Below the pieces are notes generated by a model. The model had not been told where the DNA came from. It saw only the letters and a program-made list of their open reading frames with translations, and ran no database searches. The position numbers were made by a program, and so were the translations under genes. A stretch of DNA of 64,000 nt from Bog-159 sp035499555 (lineage in GTDB: Bacteria > Acidobacteriota > Terriglobia > Bryobacterales > Bryobacteraceae), in NCBI GenBank assembly GCA_035499555.1, contig DATJYO010000047.1, positions 29,755-93,754 on the forward strand, written 5' to 3'. Shown piece by piece: positions 50,001-58,633 of the stretch; the first letter of the stretch is position 1, and every line of letters begins with the position of its first letter.

Positions 50001-50331
50001 CGAAGCCGGCGCCACTTGGAAGGTGCATCAGGCCATGGCAACGCTTCAGGAGGCGGATGTCGCCTGCCACTTTGAAGTGGGCATCGAAGCTGAGGGGATC
50101 GACGAGTTCGCAGTGACCTTCACCGGTAGGGTGGACAAAGCGAACGCTGTGAAATCGTTCCTTGATCCACAGATCCGGGCCGCGGTTGAGACTGATTTCA
50201 AGGCCACCTACAACCTGGCTTTCAAGCAGCCGTTATCACTGAAGGACGGAGCTGCCGACGCTTTCTCCAAACGTTTGACGCAATATGGGGGTGGCGAGGC
50301 CTTCGTGGAGGCGGTCGCCGGAAAGGTGTAG
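47092..50331 (+). CDS. DUF499-family P-loop ATPase with an Ig-like domain
   Basis: This 1,079-residue protein is a DUF499 ATPase. The Walker A is TQYGGGKT (84-91) and Walker B is LILLDEIS (about 193-200). After an arginine-rich middle region and a helical segment comes an Ig/PKD-like beta-domain (about 833-913; IERGGSSELLVSVKGGVPPY), then a C-terminal region of about 165 residues. No Shine-Dalgarno precedes the ATG at 47092. DUF499 ATPases occur beside DUF1156 methylases in predicted defence islands (recalled from the literature, not searched). The next gene starts directly at the stop codon. Confidence 0.85.
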   Translation: MSLPTIFSTCRPRADVLGGTVRDDEFMADLSRVVNGTAPTDYLDPAAFFAKSYPTRGIKELLKAVCLRLSGKGGEVSSIIRLGTQYGGGKTHALIALVHAVRGAKGVTNLSDFVDPAILPTGTVRIAALDGENADPANGLTLEPGLLARSLWGEMAYRLAGRNGYERVRESDEKHIAPGAPTIRELFGGQPTLILLDEISVYLRKVERAFPDASKQFAAFVHDLFKAVASTPQVALVYTLAVGKDDKAGDAYREENERAAAAMSEAESVAVRSTTPLNPTEEDETPNVLRARLFEHVDLNAAQSVIAAYSQVWNANREALPADAADPELRDQFARSYPLHPKLLEMLTEKTASLSTFHRTRGMLRLLARTVHHLWRIQPLDASSIHSHHMDPAFEPIRTEINVKLGQGQYAPAVKSDVAAVAGQEPALAQRIDAQKYPGLPPVTAYVACTIFWHTLAYGDPARGITPEQLKLSVCSPALEPSFIEQARLQFVTDSIYLDDRPGAPLRFMAEPNLTMIVRRIMRDIDAADVRTELAERIRALFTLPRGEFNAVLSPAGPYEVPDEVGDGRPLLVVMNHESTAVPADLRQPPPDIAEIFEYKGIDRKIRELKNNMVFVAADERTIPNMCDLVRRRLAHGLLQKPDEHHITLADYQQSKVKADYEKLKLDVAMAILQCYRHLFYPSSSRMTGAQLDLGHTVIELSGAGDSPGNGQHQVERVLHEQKKLLEGRDIPDAPGFVRDQTGLRVKGEMTTAQMRTEYRRAPKLSILLHDTPLLECIRNGIDQGLFIYREGTQVWGPGDPHPVIHISDNHFVHTINDAKEKKLWPRAAPLELRFQANPTTIERGGSSELLVSVKGGVPPYTYTSNEPQLAATGTDQTTQQLRVRPEQSMTYTIELTDSRCQRQQAMAVVTIREKSCEIQPPLLPGFKPAEPPPPELSAQGPLAQALADLWDKARKASVASIATLRVRLFEAGATWKVHQAMATLQEADVACHFEVGIEAEGIDEFAVTFTGRVDKANAVKSFLDPQIRAAVETDFKATYNLAFKQPLSLKDGAADAFSKRLTQYGGGEAFVEAVAGKV

Positions 50332-50763
50332 ATGAAGCCCCAATACGAATTGCGCATGATCGTCGAATCGACAAGTGTATGGCGCCTGGAGATCTGGCAG
50401 GCTCCCTCGTCCGCTACGCCACGGCTAAAGGCGCCGGAGCACGTGGCCTCCATTCAGGGGCCGGGTTTGCGCATCGCCGAGAACCGCTTGTTGAAGCGGT
50501 TAGCTCGCGAAAAGATCGTGCTCGGCTCGCTGAGACCGGGAAAGACAAAGCGTTGGCCACTCGATGAAGAGTTAGCACTCACGCTAGGGTTGCTGTTCCG
50601 CGCTCTGGCGCCCATGAAGAATCTGGACCGCATCCGCCAGGTGGCCGAGGGAGTAGAGAAGATGTCGCGCGAGGAGGCAGGTTACTGGCTCGGCATGGTC
50701 ATGCACCGGGAGTATCCGCGACGGGTGGTCGCTGCGCTGAGGGTCCTATTGACGACGCCATGA
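50332..50763 (+). CDS. Hypothetical protein (143 aa) of the DUF499 operon
   Basis: This 143-residue protein begins immediately after the DUF499 stop (TAGATG) and overlaps the methylase gene by ATGA. It has a beta-rich N-terminal half (MIVESTSVWRLEIWQ, VASIQGPGLRIAENRLLKRL) and a helical C-terminal half (ALTLGLLFRALAPMKN, REEAGYWLGMVMHR). I do not know the family with confidence. Its fixed place between ATPase and methylase suggests a dedicated subunit. Confidence 0.7.
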   Translation: MKPQYELRMIVESTSVWRLEIWQAPSSATPRLKAPEHVASIQGPGLRIAENRLLKRLAREKIVLGSLRPGKTKRWPLDEELALTLGLLFRALAPMKNLDRIRQVAEGVEKMSREEAGYWLGMVMHREYPRRVVAALRVLLTTP

Positions 50764-53636
50764 GTAGCCGTAGACTGATTGAGGAGTGGCTGCCAATTGC
50801 GGCGTTGAGCGCCGAGGCAACCCGTGAGCGGAAGATAGCGATGGCTGGCAACGTCCTGCCGCCGACTACTTACCTGCATGTATGGTTCGCTCGTCGGCCT
50901 TTGGTCGCCAGCCGCGCGGCGGTGCTGGGAAGCCTCCTTGAATCCTCCGCGGACCACCAGGAGTTTCTGCATACGCTCGGAATTCACGGTGACCCAGTCG
51001 CTGCTATCGAGAACATGCACGCCGCTACGGTACGAGGCATCCGGCTTGCGGGGACGTATGGTTATCCGAGGGCGTGGCGATTCACGCCGGAGCCGCAAGC
51101 ACTTGGATTGGTTCTTGATCCCTCTGCCGGCGGGGGCAGTATTCCGCTGGAAACTGTGAGGCTCGGATGCGAGGCCATCGCAAATGATCTGAATCCCGTC
51201 GCAGCCCTGTTGCTCAAGGCGACCGTAGAGTTGCCGCTGAAGTTCGGTTCGGCTCTCGCAGCCCGTTACGAAGAACTCGCGGCTGAATTCATGCGGCGCG
51301 TGCGCCCGCACTTCGAGGGCGTTTTCCCGGCAGAGCCGAAGGGCGTACTGACCGTCGATGGCTATCTCTGGACACGGACGGTGACCTGTCCGTACTGCGG
51401 CGGCGGCGTGCCACTGTCGCCAAATTGGAGGCTGGATAGTTCGGGGCACGGCGTGCGACTGGCTCCTGAAGACGGCCATGTGCGATTTGAGATTGTGGAT
51501 CGGGAAGTCGATCACTCGCCCGGCACCGTGAAGGGTGGGGATGGCACGTGCCCGTTCCAGGACTGCCGCCGCAGCATCGACGGCGATGAGATCAAGGCGC
51601 AGGCCAAGGCGGGACGCATGGGCCACCAGCTTTACTGCGTGGTCTACAAAGAGGAACGCATCAAGGGCTACACTAAGACCGGCAAGCCCAAGATGGAAAG
51701 GGTCCGGGGCTTTCGCGCCCCCAGGCCCGAGGACGATGTGGAGGCGCTGGTTCGACAGAAGCTAGCGGAAAAGATGCCGCTGTGGCAGGCGCGGAACATC
51801 GTGCCAGACGAAGAGATTGATGCACTCTCAAATTACGACCGCGGTCATCGCATGTACGGGATGTTCCGGTGGGTAGACTTGTTTTCTCCACGCCAGCTTT
51901 ACGGCCACTGTGTTAGTGTCGAGGTGCTGCAGGATTTGATCTTGAGCGCGTCTACGGATCTTGATCGCGCTGCTCTGACATATCTTGCTCTAGCAATCGA
52001 CAAGGTGATCAACTACAATTCCGTCGCGTCCCGCTGGGACACCGTTCGCGTGGCAATTCGCGGGAAGTTCGACCAACACAACTACACAATGCAGTGGAGC
52101 TACGGCGAGATGGCCCCCACAATCACAGGTCTCGGTTACGACTGGGCGGTCGAGCAGACGAGCAAAGCCCTCGGCGAATTGATCGGCCTTTTGGGCCACT
52201 CCTCTGACGACAAACTCGAGTTCTCCCCGCCGCGACCCAAGCCACCAGTTCGCATCACGTGCGGTTCTGCCGACTCACTCCCTCTTGAAGATGCGTCCGT
52301 AGACTGCGTGGTGATGGACCCTCCTTACTACGACAACGTGATGTACGCGGAGCTCTCCGACTTCTTCTACGTCTGGCTCAAGCGCACGGCTGGAATGCTG
52401 TACCCGCGGTTATTTACCGGTCATCTGACTGACAAGGACCGTGAAGCCGTCGCGAACGCTGCGAAGTTTGCTGGAGAGAAGGGCGGCGCCAAGAATCTAG
52501 CTGGACGTGACTATCAGCGCCGCATGGCATCCATTTTCAAGGAGCAGCGCCGGGTTCTCAAGCCGGACGGCATCATGACCGTGATGTTCACGCACAAAGC
52601 GGCGGGTGCTTGGGACGCACTGGCTAGCGGTCTGATCGAGGCTGGCTTCACGATCACGGCGTCATGGCCCATAAATACCGAGGCGGAAAGCAGTTTGCAT
52701 ATCCGCGAGAAGTCCGCAGCGCGGTCCACCATCTTCTTGGTCTGCCGTGTCCGCGAAACCGTTCCGGAGAACGCCGAAACTCGCTACTGGGAAGAAGTGG
52801 AGCCGACGGTCCGGCAAGCCGTCCGTGCCAAGGTGAAGGCGTTTCAGGAAGCCGGCGTTGGCGGCATCGACTTGTATCTCGCGTGTTTCGGTCCAGCCCT
52901 TCAGGTGTTCACCGAAGCATGGCCGCTCACGCGCGGTACGGCACGGCCGCAGCCGAAGGCGAAACAGAGAGACCTGTTCGAAGAATTCGATCCTTACTCG
53001 GTCCGACCTGAAGACGCGCTTGAAGCAGCACGGCGCGAGGTGAAGCAGTGGCGCATGGAGCAACTCGCGACCGTGAAGCGCCAACACCACCTAGACGCGC
53101 TAACTGAGTGGTACGTGCTGGCCTGGGATGCCTTCCGCGCGCCACGGTTTCCAGCGGACGAGGCGCTCAAGCTGGCGCGCGTGGTCGGCCTCGATTTCGA
53201 CCAGGACGTGAAGAAGCAAGTCTGCGAGGTGAAGGGCGACGATGTGATCCTATGGGACAGCGTTACGCGTCACCGCAACGGCAGCCTGCGGCACGTCAGC
53301 GCGGAGTGTATGCTCGACACACTGCATTGGGCGGCGAAGACCGGACGCGAACAGAACACCGGCGCCGCGCGGAACCTGATCGAGGAAGCGCATCTGACCG
53401 GCGACTCGACGCTGCTGACCGCGTTGGAAGCGCTGCTGAACGTGTTGCCGCCGGGAGTTCCCTTGGCGGGCAATAAGAAACCTGACGCCAACCTCACTGG
53501 CGCGGCGAACGACCTTGAAGCGCTGGAGCGCCTGCGCAAGCTGGCCTTCGCCGAAACGGTCCCGGCGCCGAAGATTCCGGAGCAGATCCCACTGGCGCTC
53601 GGACAGGGCGAACGGGAAGATGAAGAGGGCGAATGA
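50760..53636 (+). CDS. DUF1156-family DNA methyltransferase
   Basis: This 958-residue protein starts with the DUF1156 domain (LIEEWLPIAALSAEATRERK, then PTTYLHVWFARRPL). The SAM motif I is at about 118-130 (LDPSAGGGSIPLE) and the catalytic DPPY is at about 520 (VMDPPYYDNVMYAELSDFF), typical of an N6-adenine or N4-cytosine methylase. A Cys cluster between them (CPYCGGG near 210 and GTCPFQDCRRS near 262) is probably zinc-binding. It is the modification candidate of the block. It overlaps the previous gene by ATGA and ends two bases before darT. Confidence 0.88.
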   Translation: MSSRRLIEEWLPIAALSAEATRERKIAMAGNVLPPTTYLHVWFARRPLVASRAAVLGSLLESSADHQEFLHTLGIHGDPVAAIENMHAATVRGIRLAGTYGYPRAWRFTPEPQALGLVLDPSAGGGSIPLETVRLGCEAIANDLNPVAALLLKATVELPLKFGSALAARYEELAAEFMRRVRPHFEGVFPAEPKGVLTVDGYLWTRTVTCPYCGGGVPLSPNWRLDSSGHGVRLAPEDGHVRFEIVDREVDHSPGTVKGGDGTCPFQDCRRSIDGDEIKAQAKAGRMGHQLYCVVYKEERIKGYTKTGKPKMERVRGFRAPRPEDDVEALVRQKLAEKMPLWQARNIVPDEEIDALSNYDRGHRMYGMFRWVDLFSPRQLYGHCVSVEVLQDLILSASTDLDRAALTYLALAIDKVINYNSVASRWDTVRVAIRGKFDQHNYTMQWSYGEMAPTITGLGYDWAVEQTSKALGELIGLLGHSSDDKLEFSPPRPKPPVRITCGSADSLPLEDASVDCVVMDPPYYDNVMYAELSDFFYVWLKRTAGMLYPRLFTGHLTDKDREAVANAAKFAGEKGGAKNLAGRDYQRRMASIFKEQRRVLKPDGIMTVMFTHKAAGAWDALASGLIEAGFTITASWPINTEAESSLHIREKSAARSTIFLVCRVRETVPENAETRYWEEVEPTVRQAVRAKVKAFQEAGVGGIDLYLACFGPALQVFTEAWPLTRGTARPQPKAKQRDLFEEFDPYSVRPEDALEAARREVKQWRMEQLATVKRQHHLDALTEWYVLAWDAFRAPRFPADEALKLARVVGLDFDQDVKKQVCEVKGDDVILWDSVTRHRNGSLRHVSAECMLDTLHWAAKTGREQNTGAARNLIEEAHLTGDSTLLTALEALLNVLPPGVPLAGNKKPDANLTGAANDLEALERLRKLAFAETVPAPKIPEQIPLALGQGEREDEEGE

Positions 53637-53637
53637 A

Positions 53638-54291
53638 ATGCGTGGGGACTATTCCAATCTTCTCAATCGCGAAAAAGCGCTCATATTTCGGATCACGCAC
53701 CGTGACAACGTACCCTGGATTCTGGAGAACGGATTACACGCCAGGAACGGCGAGCTGTCAGACCCGAACTTTCGCCCCATCGGAAACCGCGACCTCATCC
53801 AAAAGCGGACATACCACCCGGTTTCGGCCGGTCCAGGCGGAACACTGGCTGATTACATACCGTTTTACTTCACGCCATTCTCTATGATGCTGATGAACAT
53901 CAGGACAGGTTACAACGGGGTTCCCAGGGTGCCAAATGAAGAGATTGTCATGCTGGTCTCGTCCCTGAGACACGTGGCAACGATGGGTATCGAGTTTGTC
54001 TTCACCGATCAGCATGCCTATCTCAGGATGGCAGAGCACTTCTCCAGTCTCGATGACCTCGATCGGATCGATTGGCCGATTTTGCAGAACAGGGACTTCA
54101 AGCGCGATAACAACGACCTCGGAAAGACGGACCGTTATCAAGCGGAGGGCCTGGTGTGGAAATACCTCCCTGTTGAAGGTATTCTGGGTATTTGCTGCTA
54201 CACGGAAGGAGTGCGGAACGGTCTTAAGGAGCGGGCTGATGGTCTCAGTTTGTCGGTGAGCATTTTCAAGAGATCTGAGTGGTACTTCTGA
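53638..54291 (+). CDS. darT: DarT-type ssDNA thymidine ADP-ribosyltransferase
   Basis: This 217-residue protein matches DarT: EKALIFRITHRDNVPWILEN, the HPVSAGPGGTLADYIPFYF segment and the likely catalytic Glu at about 169 in RYQAEGLVW. DarT modifies thymidine in single-stranded DNA and is toxic. I start at ATG 53638, two bases after the methylase stop. The darG gene overlaps the stop (TGATG). The pair sits inside a larger operon rather than alone, which is noteworthy. Confidence 0.9.
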   Translation: MRGDYSNLLNREKALIFRITHRDNVPWILENGLHARNGELSDPNFRPIGNRDLIQKRTYHPVSAGPGGTLADYIPFYFTPFSMMLMNIRTGYNGVPRVPNEEIVMLVSSLRHVATMGIEFVFTDQHAYLRMAEHFSSLDDLDRIDWPILQNRDFKRDNNDLGKTDRYQAEGLVWKYLPVEGILGICCYTEGVRNGLKERADGLSLSVSIFKRSEWYF

Positions 54292-55358
54292 TGATTAAAT
54301 TTCACAAGGGGAATGTTCTGGACGCACCGGTGGAGGCACTGGTGAACACCGTTAACACGGTTGGTGTGATGGGCAAGGGAATCGCGCTGATGTTCAAGGA
54401 GGCGTTCCCGGAGAACTTCCGCGCTTACGAGGAAGCGTGTAAACGGGGAGATGTCAGGATCGGCCGCATGTTCGTCACCGAGAGTTCGCGGCTTGACGGA
54501 CCCAGGTGGATCATCAATTTTCCCAGCAAGCAGCACTGGCGTCAACCGTCCAAGCTGGAGTGGATCAGGGAAGGTTTGGCCGACCTACGGCGAGTGGTTG
54601 TCGAGAAGGGTATCCGGAGCCTTGCGCTTCCACCGCTGGGTTGTGGAAACGGCGGATTAGATTGGGCGGAGGTACGGCCGGAAATCGAGCGTGTACTGGC
54701 TTCCCTGAACGATGTGGAAGTGCTGGTTTTCGAGCCGACACAGAAGTACCAGAATGTAGCAAAGCCTGCCGGAGTTCAGAAGCTCACGCCTGCTCGCGCG
54801 ATGATCGCCGAAATGGTGTGGAGGTATTGGGTGGTTGGTAGCGGCTGCACGTACCTCGAAGTCCAGAAGCTGGGCTGGTTTCTGGAAAGGACGATCAACA
54901 GACTCACCCTTCCGAACCCCTTCAAGCTTCAGTTCACCGCCGACAAGTATGGTCCGTACTCGGACCGTCTGCGACACTTGTTGAATGGTCTGGACGGCAG
55001 CTACCTGCACTGCGACAAGCGGTTGAGCGACGCGGAACCGTCGGACACGATCTGGTTTGACGAGGGACGGCGCGCGTTTCTCGAACTATATCTGAAACAG
55101 GACGAGCAGCGCGCGCTATCGCCGGTGCTAGATCGGACGGCCGCGTTGATCGACGGCTTCGAGTCGCCAATGGGGATGGAGCTGCTGGCTACGGTGGATT
55201 GGCTCATCGACAGGGAGCAGTGCGAGGCCAGCGTGACGGCGATCCGGGCCGGGTTGGCCCGGTGGCCTGCGGGTGCTGAGTCGGCCGAACGGAAGTTGAA
55301 GCTGTTCAACGACCGCTTGATTGGGCTAGCGCTGAATCGGCTCGCCACCGCATCGTGA
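54291..55358 (+). CDS. darG: DarG-type macrodomain antitoxin
   Basis: This 355-residue protein starts with a macrodomain (1-150; NTVGVMGKGIALMFKEAFPE). Lys80 in INFPSKQHWRQ matches the position of the catalytic lysine reported for Thermus DarG, so it is expected to remove ADP-ribose from DNA. The C-terminal part (about 165-345; EMVWRYWVVGSGCTYLEVQ, LQFTADKYGPYSDRLRHLL) is the usual DarT-binding helical domain. Its start overlaps the darT stop, and its stop overlaps the helicase start, both by one to four bases. Confidence 0.93.
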   Translation: MIKFHKGNVLDAPVEALVNTVNTVGVMGKGIALMFKEAFPENFRAYEEACKRGDVRIGRMFVTESSRLDGPRWIINFPSKQHWRQPSKLEWIREGLADLRRVVVEKGIRSLALPPLGCGNGGLDWAEVRPEIERVLASLNDVEVLVFEPTQKYQNVAKPAGVQKLTPARAMIAEMVWRYWVVGSGCTYLEVQKLGWFLERTINRLTLPNPFKLQFTADKYGPYSDRLRHLLNGLDGSYLHCDKRLSDAEPSDTIWFDEGRRAFLELYLKQDEQRALSPVLDRTAALIDGFESPMGMELLATVDWLIDREQCEASVTAIRAGLARWPAGAESAERKLKLFNDRLIGLALNRLATAS

Positions 55359-58300
55359 CACCGCTTACCGGCCGCGAGTGGCGCACCAGCTATCGCCACG
55401 AGGATGGCGACCTGATCGAGTTGTTCTACAACCCGGCCCTCACCTGCGCCGTCCAGTACGACCGCATGACGGGCTACTTCTCCGCCGACGCGCTTGCCCT
55501 CGCCTCACGCGGGATCGCCGCGCTCATCACCAACGACGGCCGCATGCGCCTGATCGTCGGCTGCACACTCCAGCAACCCGAGCAGGTCGCCATCGGCGAG
55601 GGATACGACTGGCGAGCGCGCCTCGAATCGCATCTGCTGGCCGCCGATTTGATGCCCCCGGACGAGGAGGCAGGCCGTGGTTTGGAGATGCTCGCATGGA
55701 TGGTGGCGCAGGGTCATCTGGACGTGAAGGTGGCCGTACCGGTCGATCCCGATGGACGGCCGGCGCACGCGCCTGGGCTTTACCACGAGAAAGTTGGGAT
55801 TCTGACCGACGCCGATGGGAACCGCCTGAGCTTTTCCGGCTCGATCAATGAAACGGCGGGAGGCTGGGTCAACAACCGGGAAAGCTTCCACGTTCACTGC
55901 AGCTGGTTCGGCGGTCGGGAGACGGCGCATCTCGAAGACGAGGTGGACGCATTCGCACGCCTTTGGGAAGGACGCGCGCGTTCGGTGAAGGTGTTCGACT
56001 TCCCCGAAGCGGCGAAGAAGAGGTTGCTGGAGTTCCTGCCCAGCGATGACCATTTCGTGACGCCGCCGGCTCGCAGGGCTGTCCAGGAACCGGAGACTCA
56101 CAAGCTGCTGGCCGATGAGTTCCGGCGCGTTGTTTGGACTTTCATCCGCGAGGCACCACGCCTGGCGCACGGACTGCGCGTGGGCGAGATGACGGGTGCC
56201 GTCACGCCCTGGCGACACCAGGTTCGCACCTACACGCGGTTCCTGAGCGCGTGGCCGAGCTGCCTGCTGATCGCCGATGAAGTGGGACTCGGAAAGACGA
56301 TTTCCGCGGGCCTCATTCTCCGTCAGGCTATCCTGAGCGGCTTGGCGAAGCGGACCCTGATTCTGACTCCCAAGAGCGTCCAGATCCAGTGGCAAAACGA
56401 GTTGTACGAGAAGTTCAATCTGAACGTCCCGATCTACGACGGGTCATCGCTCGTCTGGAAGCCGGTGCATGGCGCGCACGGAACTGCCGAGAAGCCCGTG
56501 GCCCGCGACGAGTGGCAGGCCGAGCCGGTGGTACTTGTGTCCAGTTTCCTGATGCGGCGGGCCGACCGTCAGAGAGAACTGCTCGATGCCGCTGATTGGG
56601 ATCTCATCATTCTTGACGAAGCACACCACGCCCGCCGGCGCGGGGCCGGGAGTACGCAGGAGAAGGGGCCGAACGCGCTACTTGGCCTGATGCGGAAGTT
56701 GCGGGCGAAATGCCGGTCGCTGCTTCTGCTGACCGCGACACCGATGCAGGTGCATCCTGTCGAATTGTGGGATCTGATGGATCTGCTTGGGTTGCCAGAT
56801 GAGTGGCACCGGGACGACGGTGTCTTCCTGCAGTATTTCCAACGCGCGTCGGGCAATCCCTCTCCCGAGGATCTGGAGTACATGGCGTCGCTATTCCGCT
56901 CGACCGAGGCCACCTTCGGGGAGATGGCGGACAGCGAGGCGGCTCAGATCCTGCCGGGAGTTTCCAGTCTGAAGCGCAAAAAGGTGCTGCGAGCCCTGCG
57001 GGATGTGAGCGCTATACCGCGCAAGACGATGGATGCGGAGACTCGGCGCGCCACCACGCGCTTGCTGCAAGCGTCGAGCCCGTTGCGTTACCGCATGGTA
57101 AGGAACACCCGCGAATTGCTACGGCGTTACCAGCTTCCCGTCCCCAAACGCGATCCGCGCGAAGTCGTGGTGGAGATGACTGCTGCAGAGAGCGCGCTCT
57201 ACACCGCGGTAGAGGATTTCATAGGCGATGTGTACCGGGCGGCACCGCCCGAGAAGCGTTCTGCGGTGGGCTTCGTTATGACTGTGTACCGGCGCCGGCT
57301 GGCATCGAGTTTCGAAGCCCTGAAGCGGACGCTGACCGGGCGACTGATGCGAACGGGAGGCATAACGGAGGAAGATGCGTCGCAGGATGAAACGTCCGAC
57401 GAGGTGATGTCCGGCGAGGAAGCGGCGCGTCTTGCAGCGGAGGCACCCGAAATCGGGGCGATTAACGAGCTCGAACGAATTCACGATCTTCTTCGGCGGA
57501 TTGCGCAATTGGGTACAGATAGCAAGGCGCGCCGGCTCAAGATCGAGCTGGATGGGTGTCTCGCAGATGGGTTCGATTCGGTGATCGTGTTCACCCAATA
57601 CGCCGACACGATGGAGTACCTCCGGGATTATCTGGCTGACCAGATGTCCGGAATGCCCGTGGCCTGCTACTCCGGCAGGGGCGGCGCTTGGCGCGATGCC
57701 AGTGGCCAATGGGTGCCGTGCTCGAAGGAGGAAATCAAACGCCGGCTGCGGGACCGGCAAGTCCGTCTGCTGGTGTGTACGGATGCCGCGGGGGAGGGCC
57801 TTAACCTCCAGTTCGCCGGCGTGCTGGTGAACTACGATCTGCCGTGGAATCCCATGAAGGTAGAGCAGCGGATCGGACGTATTGACCGTCTCGGCCAGGA
57901 GCGTCCGGTGATTCGCGTTTTGAGCTTCGCTTACAAGGACACGGTGGAGCAGGACGTGTTCTTCACGATAGGGAGCCGCATCAATCTGTTTCAGGGCATC
58001 GTGGGGCGGCTGCAGCCGATTCTGTCCCGACTGCCACGCAGCTTCGAAGAGTTGGCGCTGCTTGATAAGGACGCGAGAGAGGCGGCGCGACACCGCTTCC
58101 TTGCGGACCTCGAACAGCAGTTTCGTGATGCCGATGAACGCGGTTTCGATATCGATGCAACGGTTGAGGACTCGCTGGATCTGCCTTCGCTTCCGGAACC
58201 CGCCCTGACGCTGCGCGACCTGGATAGTGCGATTCAGATTGCGCGCGCGCGGCCGCCCGAGGTGGACTTCCGACCACTCGATCCAGGATCGTACGGGATT

Positions 58301-58627
58301 GGGCTGCCGGGCGGCCCGTCGATCCGGGTTACGACCGATCCGTGTGTCTTCGAGTTTTCATCCGACAACTTCCAGTTGTTCTCGCCCGGTGGCGATGCGT
58401 TCGGCTCCTTCTATGTGGATGGCGCTGGCGGAGGCGCTGATGGCCGGGGCATCGCATGGATGGTCCAGCGTCCTGGCGCGGAACTGGAGTTCGTAGTGGC
58501 GACGCGGTATGGACCCCGCAGGGTGGAGAGTTTCGCGGAACTCCTGGCGGCGCTCGATGTTGTCGGGGAGCCTTGCGAGTTTCCGCTGGCGGACTGGCCG
58601 GGAGTAACCGCGTCGGTTATCGCATAA
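55355..58627 (+). CDS. SNF2-type helicase with N-terminal phospholipase D-like domain
   Basis: This 1,090-residue protein joins a PLD-like domain (about 1-190) to a SNF2 helicase. The PLD part has one HxK motif (YHEKVGIL near 142, and the FSGSINE Ser/Asn near 160), suggesting a nuclease half-site. The helicase has Walker A DEVGLGKT (about 307-314), DEAH box LDEAHH (about 418-423) and motif VI QRIGRIDRLGQ (near 837). It overlaps darG by GTGA, making it the last gene of the block. This helicase-plus-PLD layout is seen in several antiphage systems. Confidence 0.9.
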   Translation: MTPLTGREWRTSYRHEDGDLIELFYNPALTCAVQYDRMTGYFSADALALASRGIAALITNDGRMRLIVGCTLQQPEQVAIGEGYDWRARLESHLLAADLMPPDEEAGRGLEMLAWMVAQGHLDVKVAVPVDPDGRPAHAPGLYHEKVGILTDADGNRLSFSGSINETAGGWVNNRESFHVHCSWFGGRETAHLEDEVDAFARLWEGRARSVKVFDFPEAAKKRLLEFLPSDDHFVTPPARRAVQEPETHKLLADEFRRVVWTFIREAPRLAHGLRVGEMTGAVTPWRHQVRTYTRFLSAWPSCLLIADEVGLGKTISAGLILRQAILSGLAKRTLILTPKSVQIQWQNELYEKFNLNVPIYDGSSLVWKPVHGAHGTAEKPVARDEWQAEPVVLVSSFLMRRADRQRELLDAADWDLIILDEAHHARRRGAGSTQEKGPNALLGLMRKLRAKCRSLLLLTATPMQVHPVELWDLMDLLGLPDEWHRDDGVFLQYFQRASGNPSPEDLEYMASLFRSTEATFGEMADSEAAQILPGVSSLKRKKVLRALRDVSAIPRKTMDAETRRATTRLLQASSPLRYRMVRNTRELLRRYQLPVPKRDPREVVVEMTAAESALYTAVEDFIGDVYRAAPPEKRSAVGFVMTVYRRRLASSFEALKRTLTGRLMRTGGITEEDASQDETSDEVMSGEEAARLAAEAPEIGAINELERIHDLLRRIAQLGTDSKARRLKIELDGCLADGFDSVIVFTQYADTMEYLRDYLADQMSGMPVACYSGRGGAWRDASGQWVPCSKEEIKRRLRDRQVRLLVCTDAAGEGLNLQFAGVLVNYDLPWNPMKVEQRIGRIDRLGQERPVIRVLSFAYKDTVEQDVFFTIGSRINLFQGIVGRLQPILSRLPRSFEELALLDKDAREAARHRFLADLEQQFRDADERGFDIDATVEDSLDLPSLPEPALTLRDLDSAIQIARARPPEVDFRPLDPGSYGIGLPGGPSIRVTTDPCVFEFSSDNFQLFSPGGDAFGSFYVDGAGGGADGRGIAWMVQRPGAELEFVVATRYGPRRVESFAELLAALDVVGEPCEFPLADWPGVTASVIA

Positions 58628-58633
58628 GGATTC

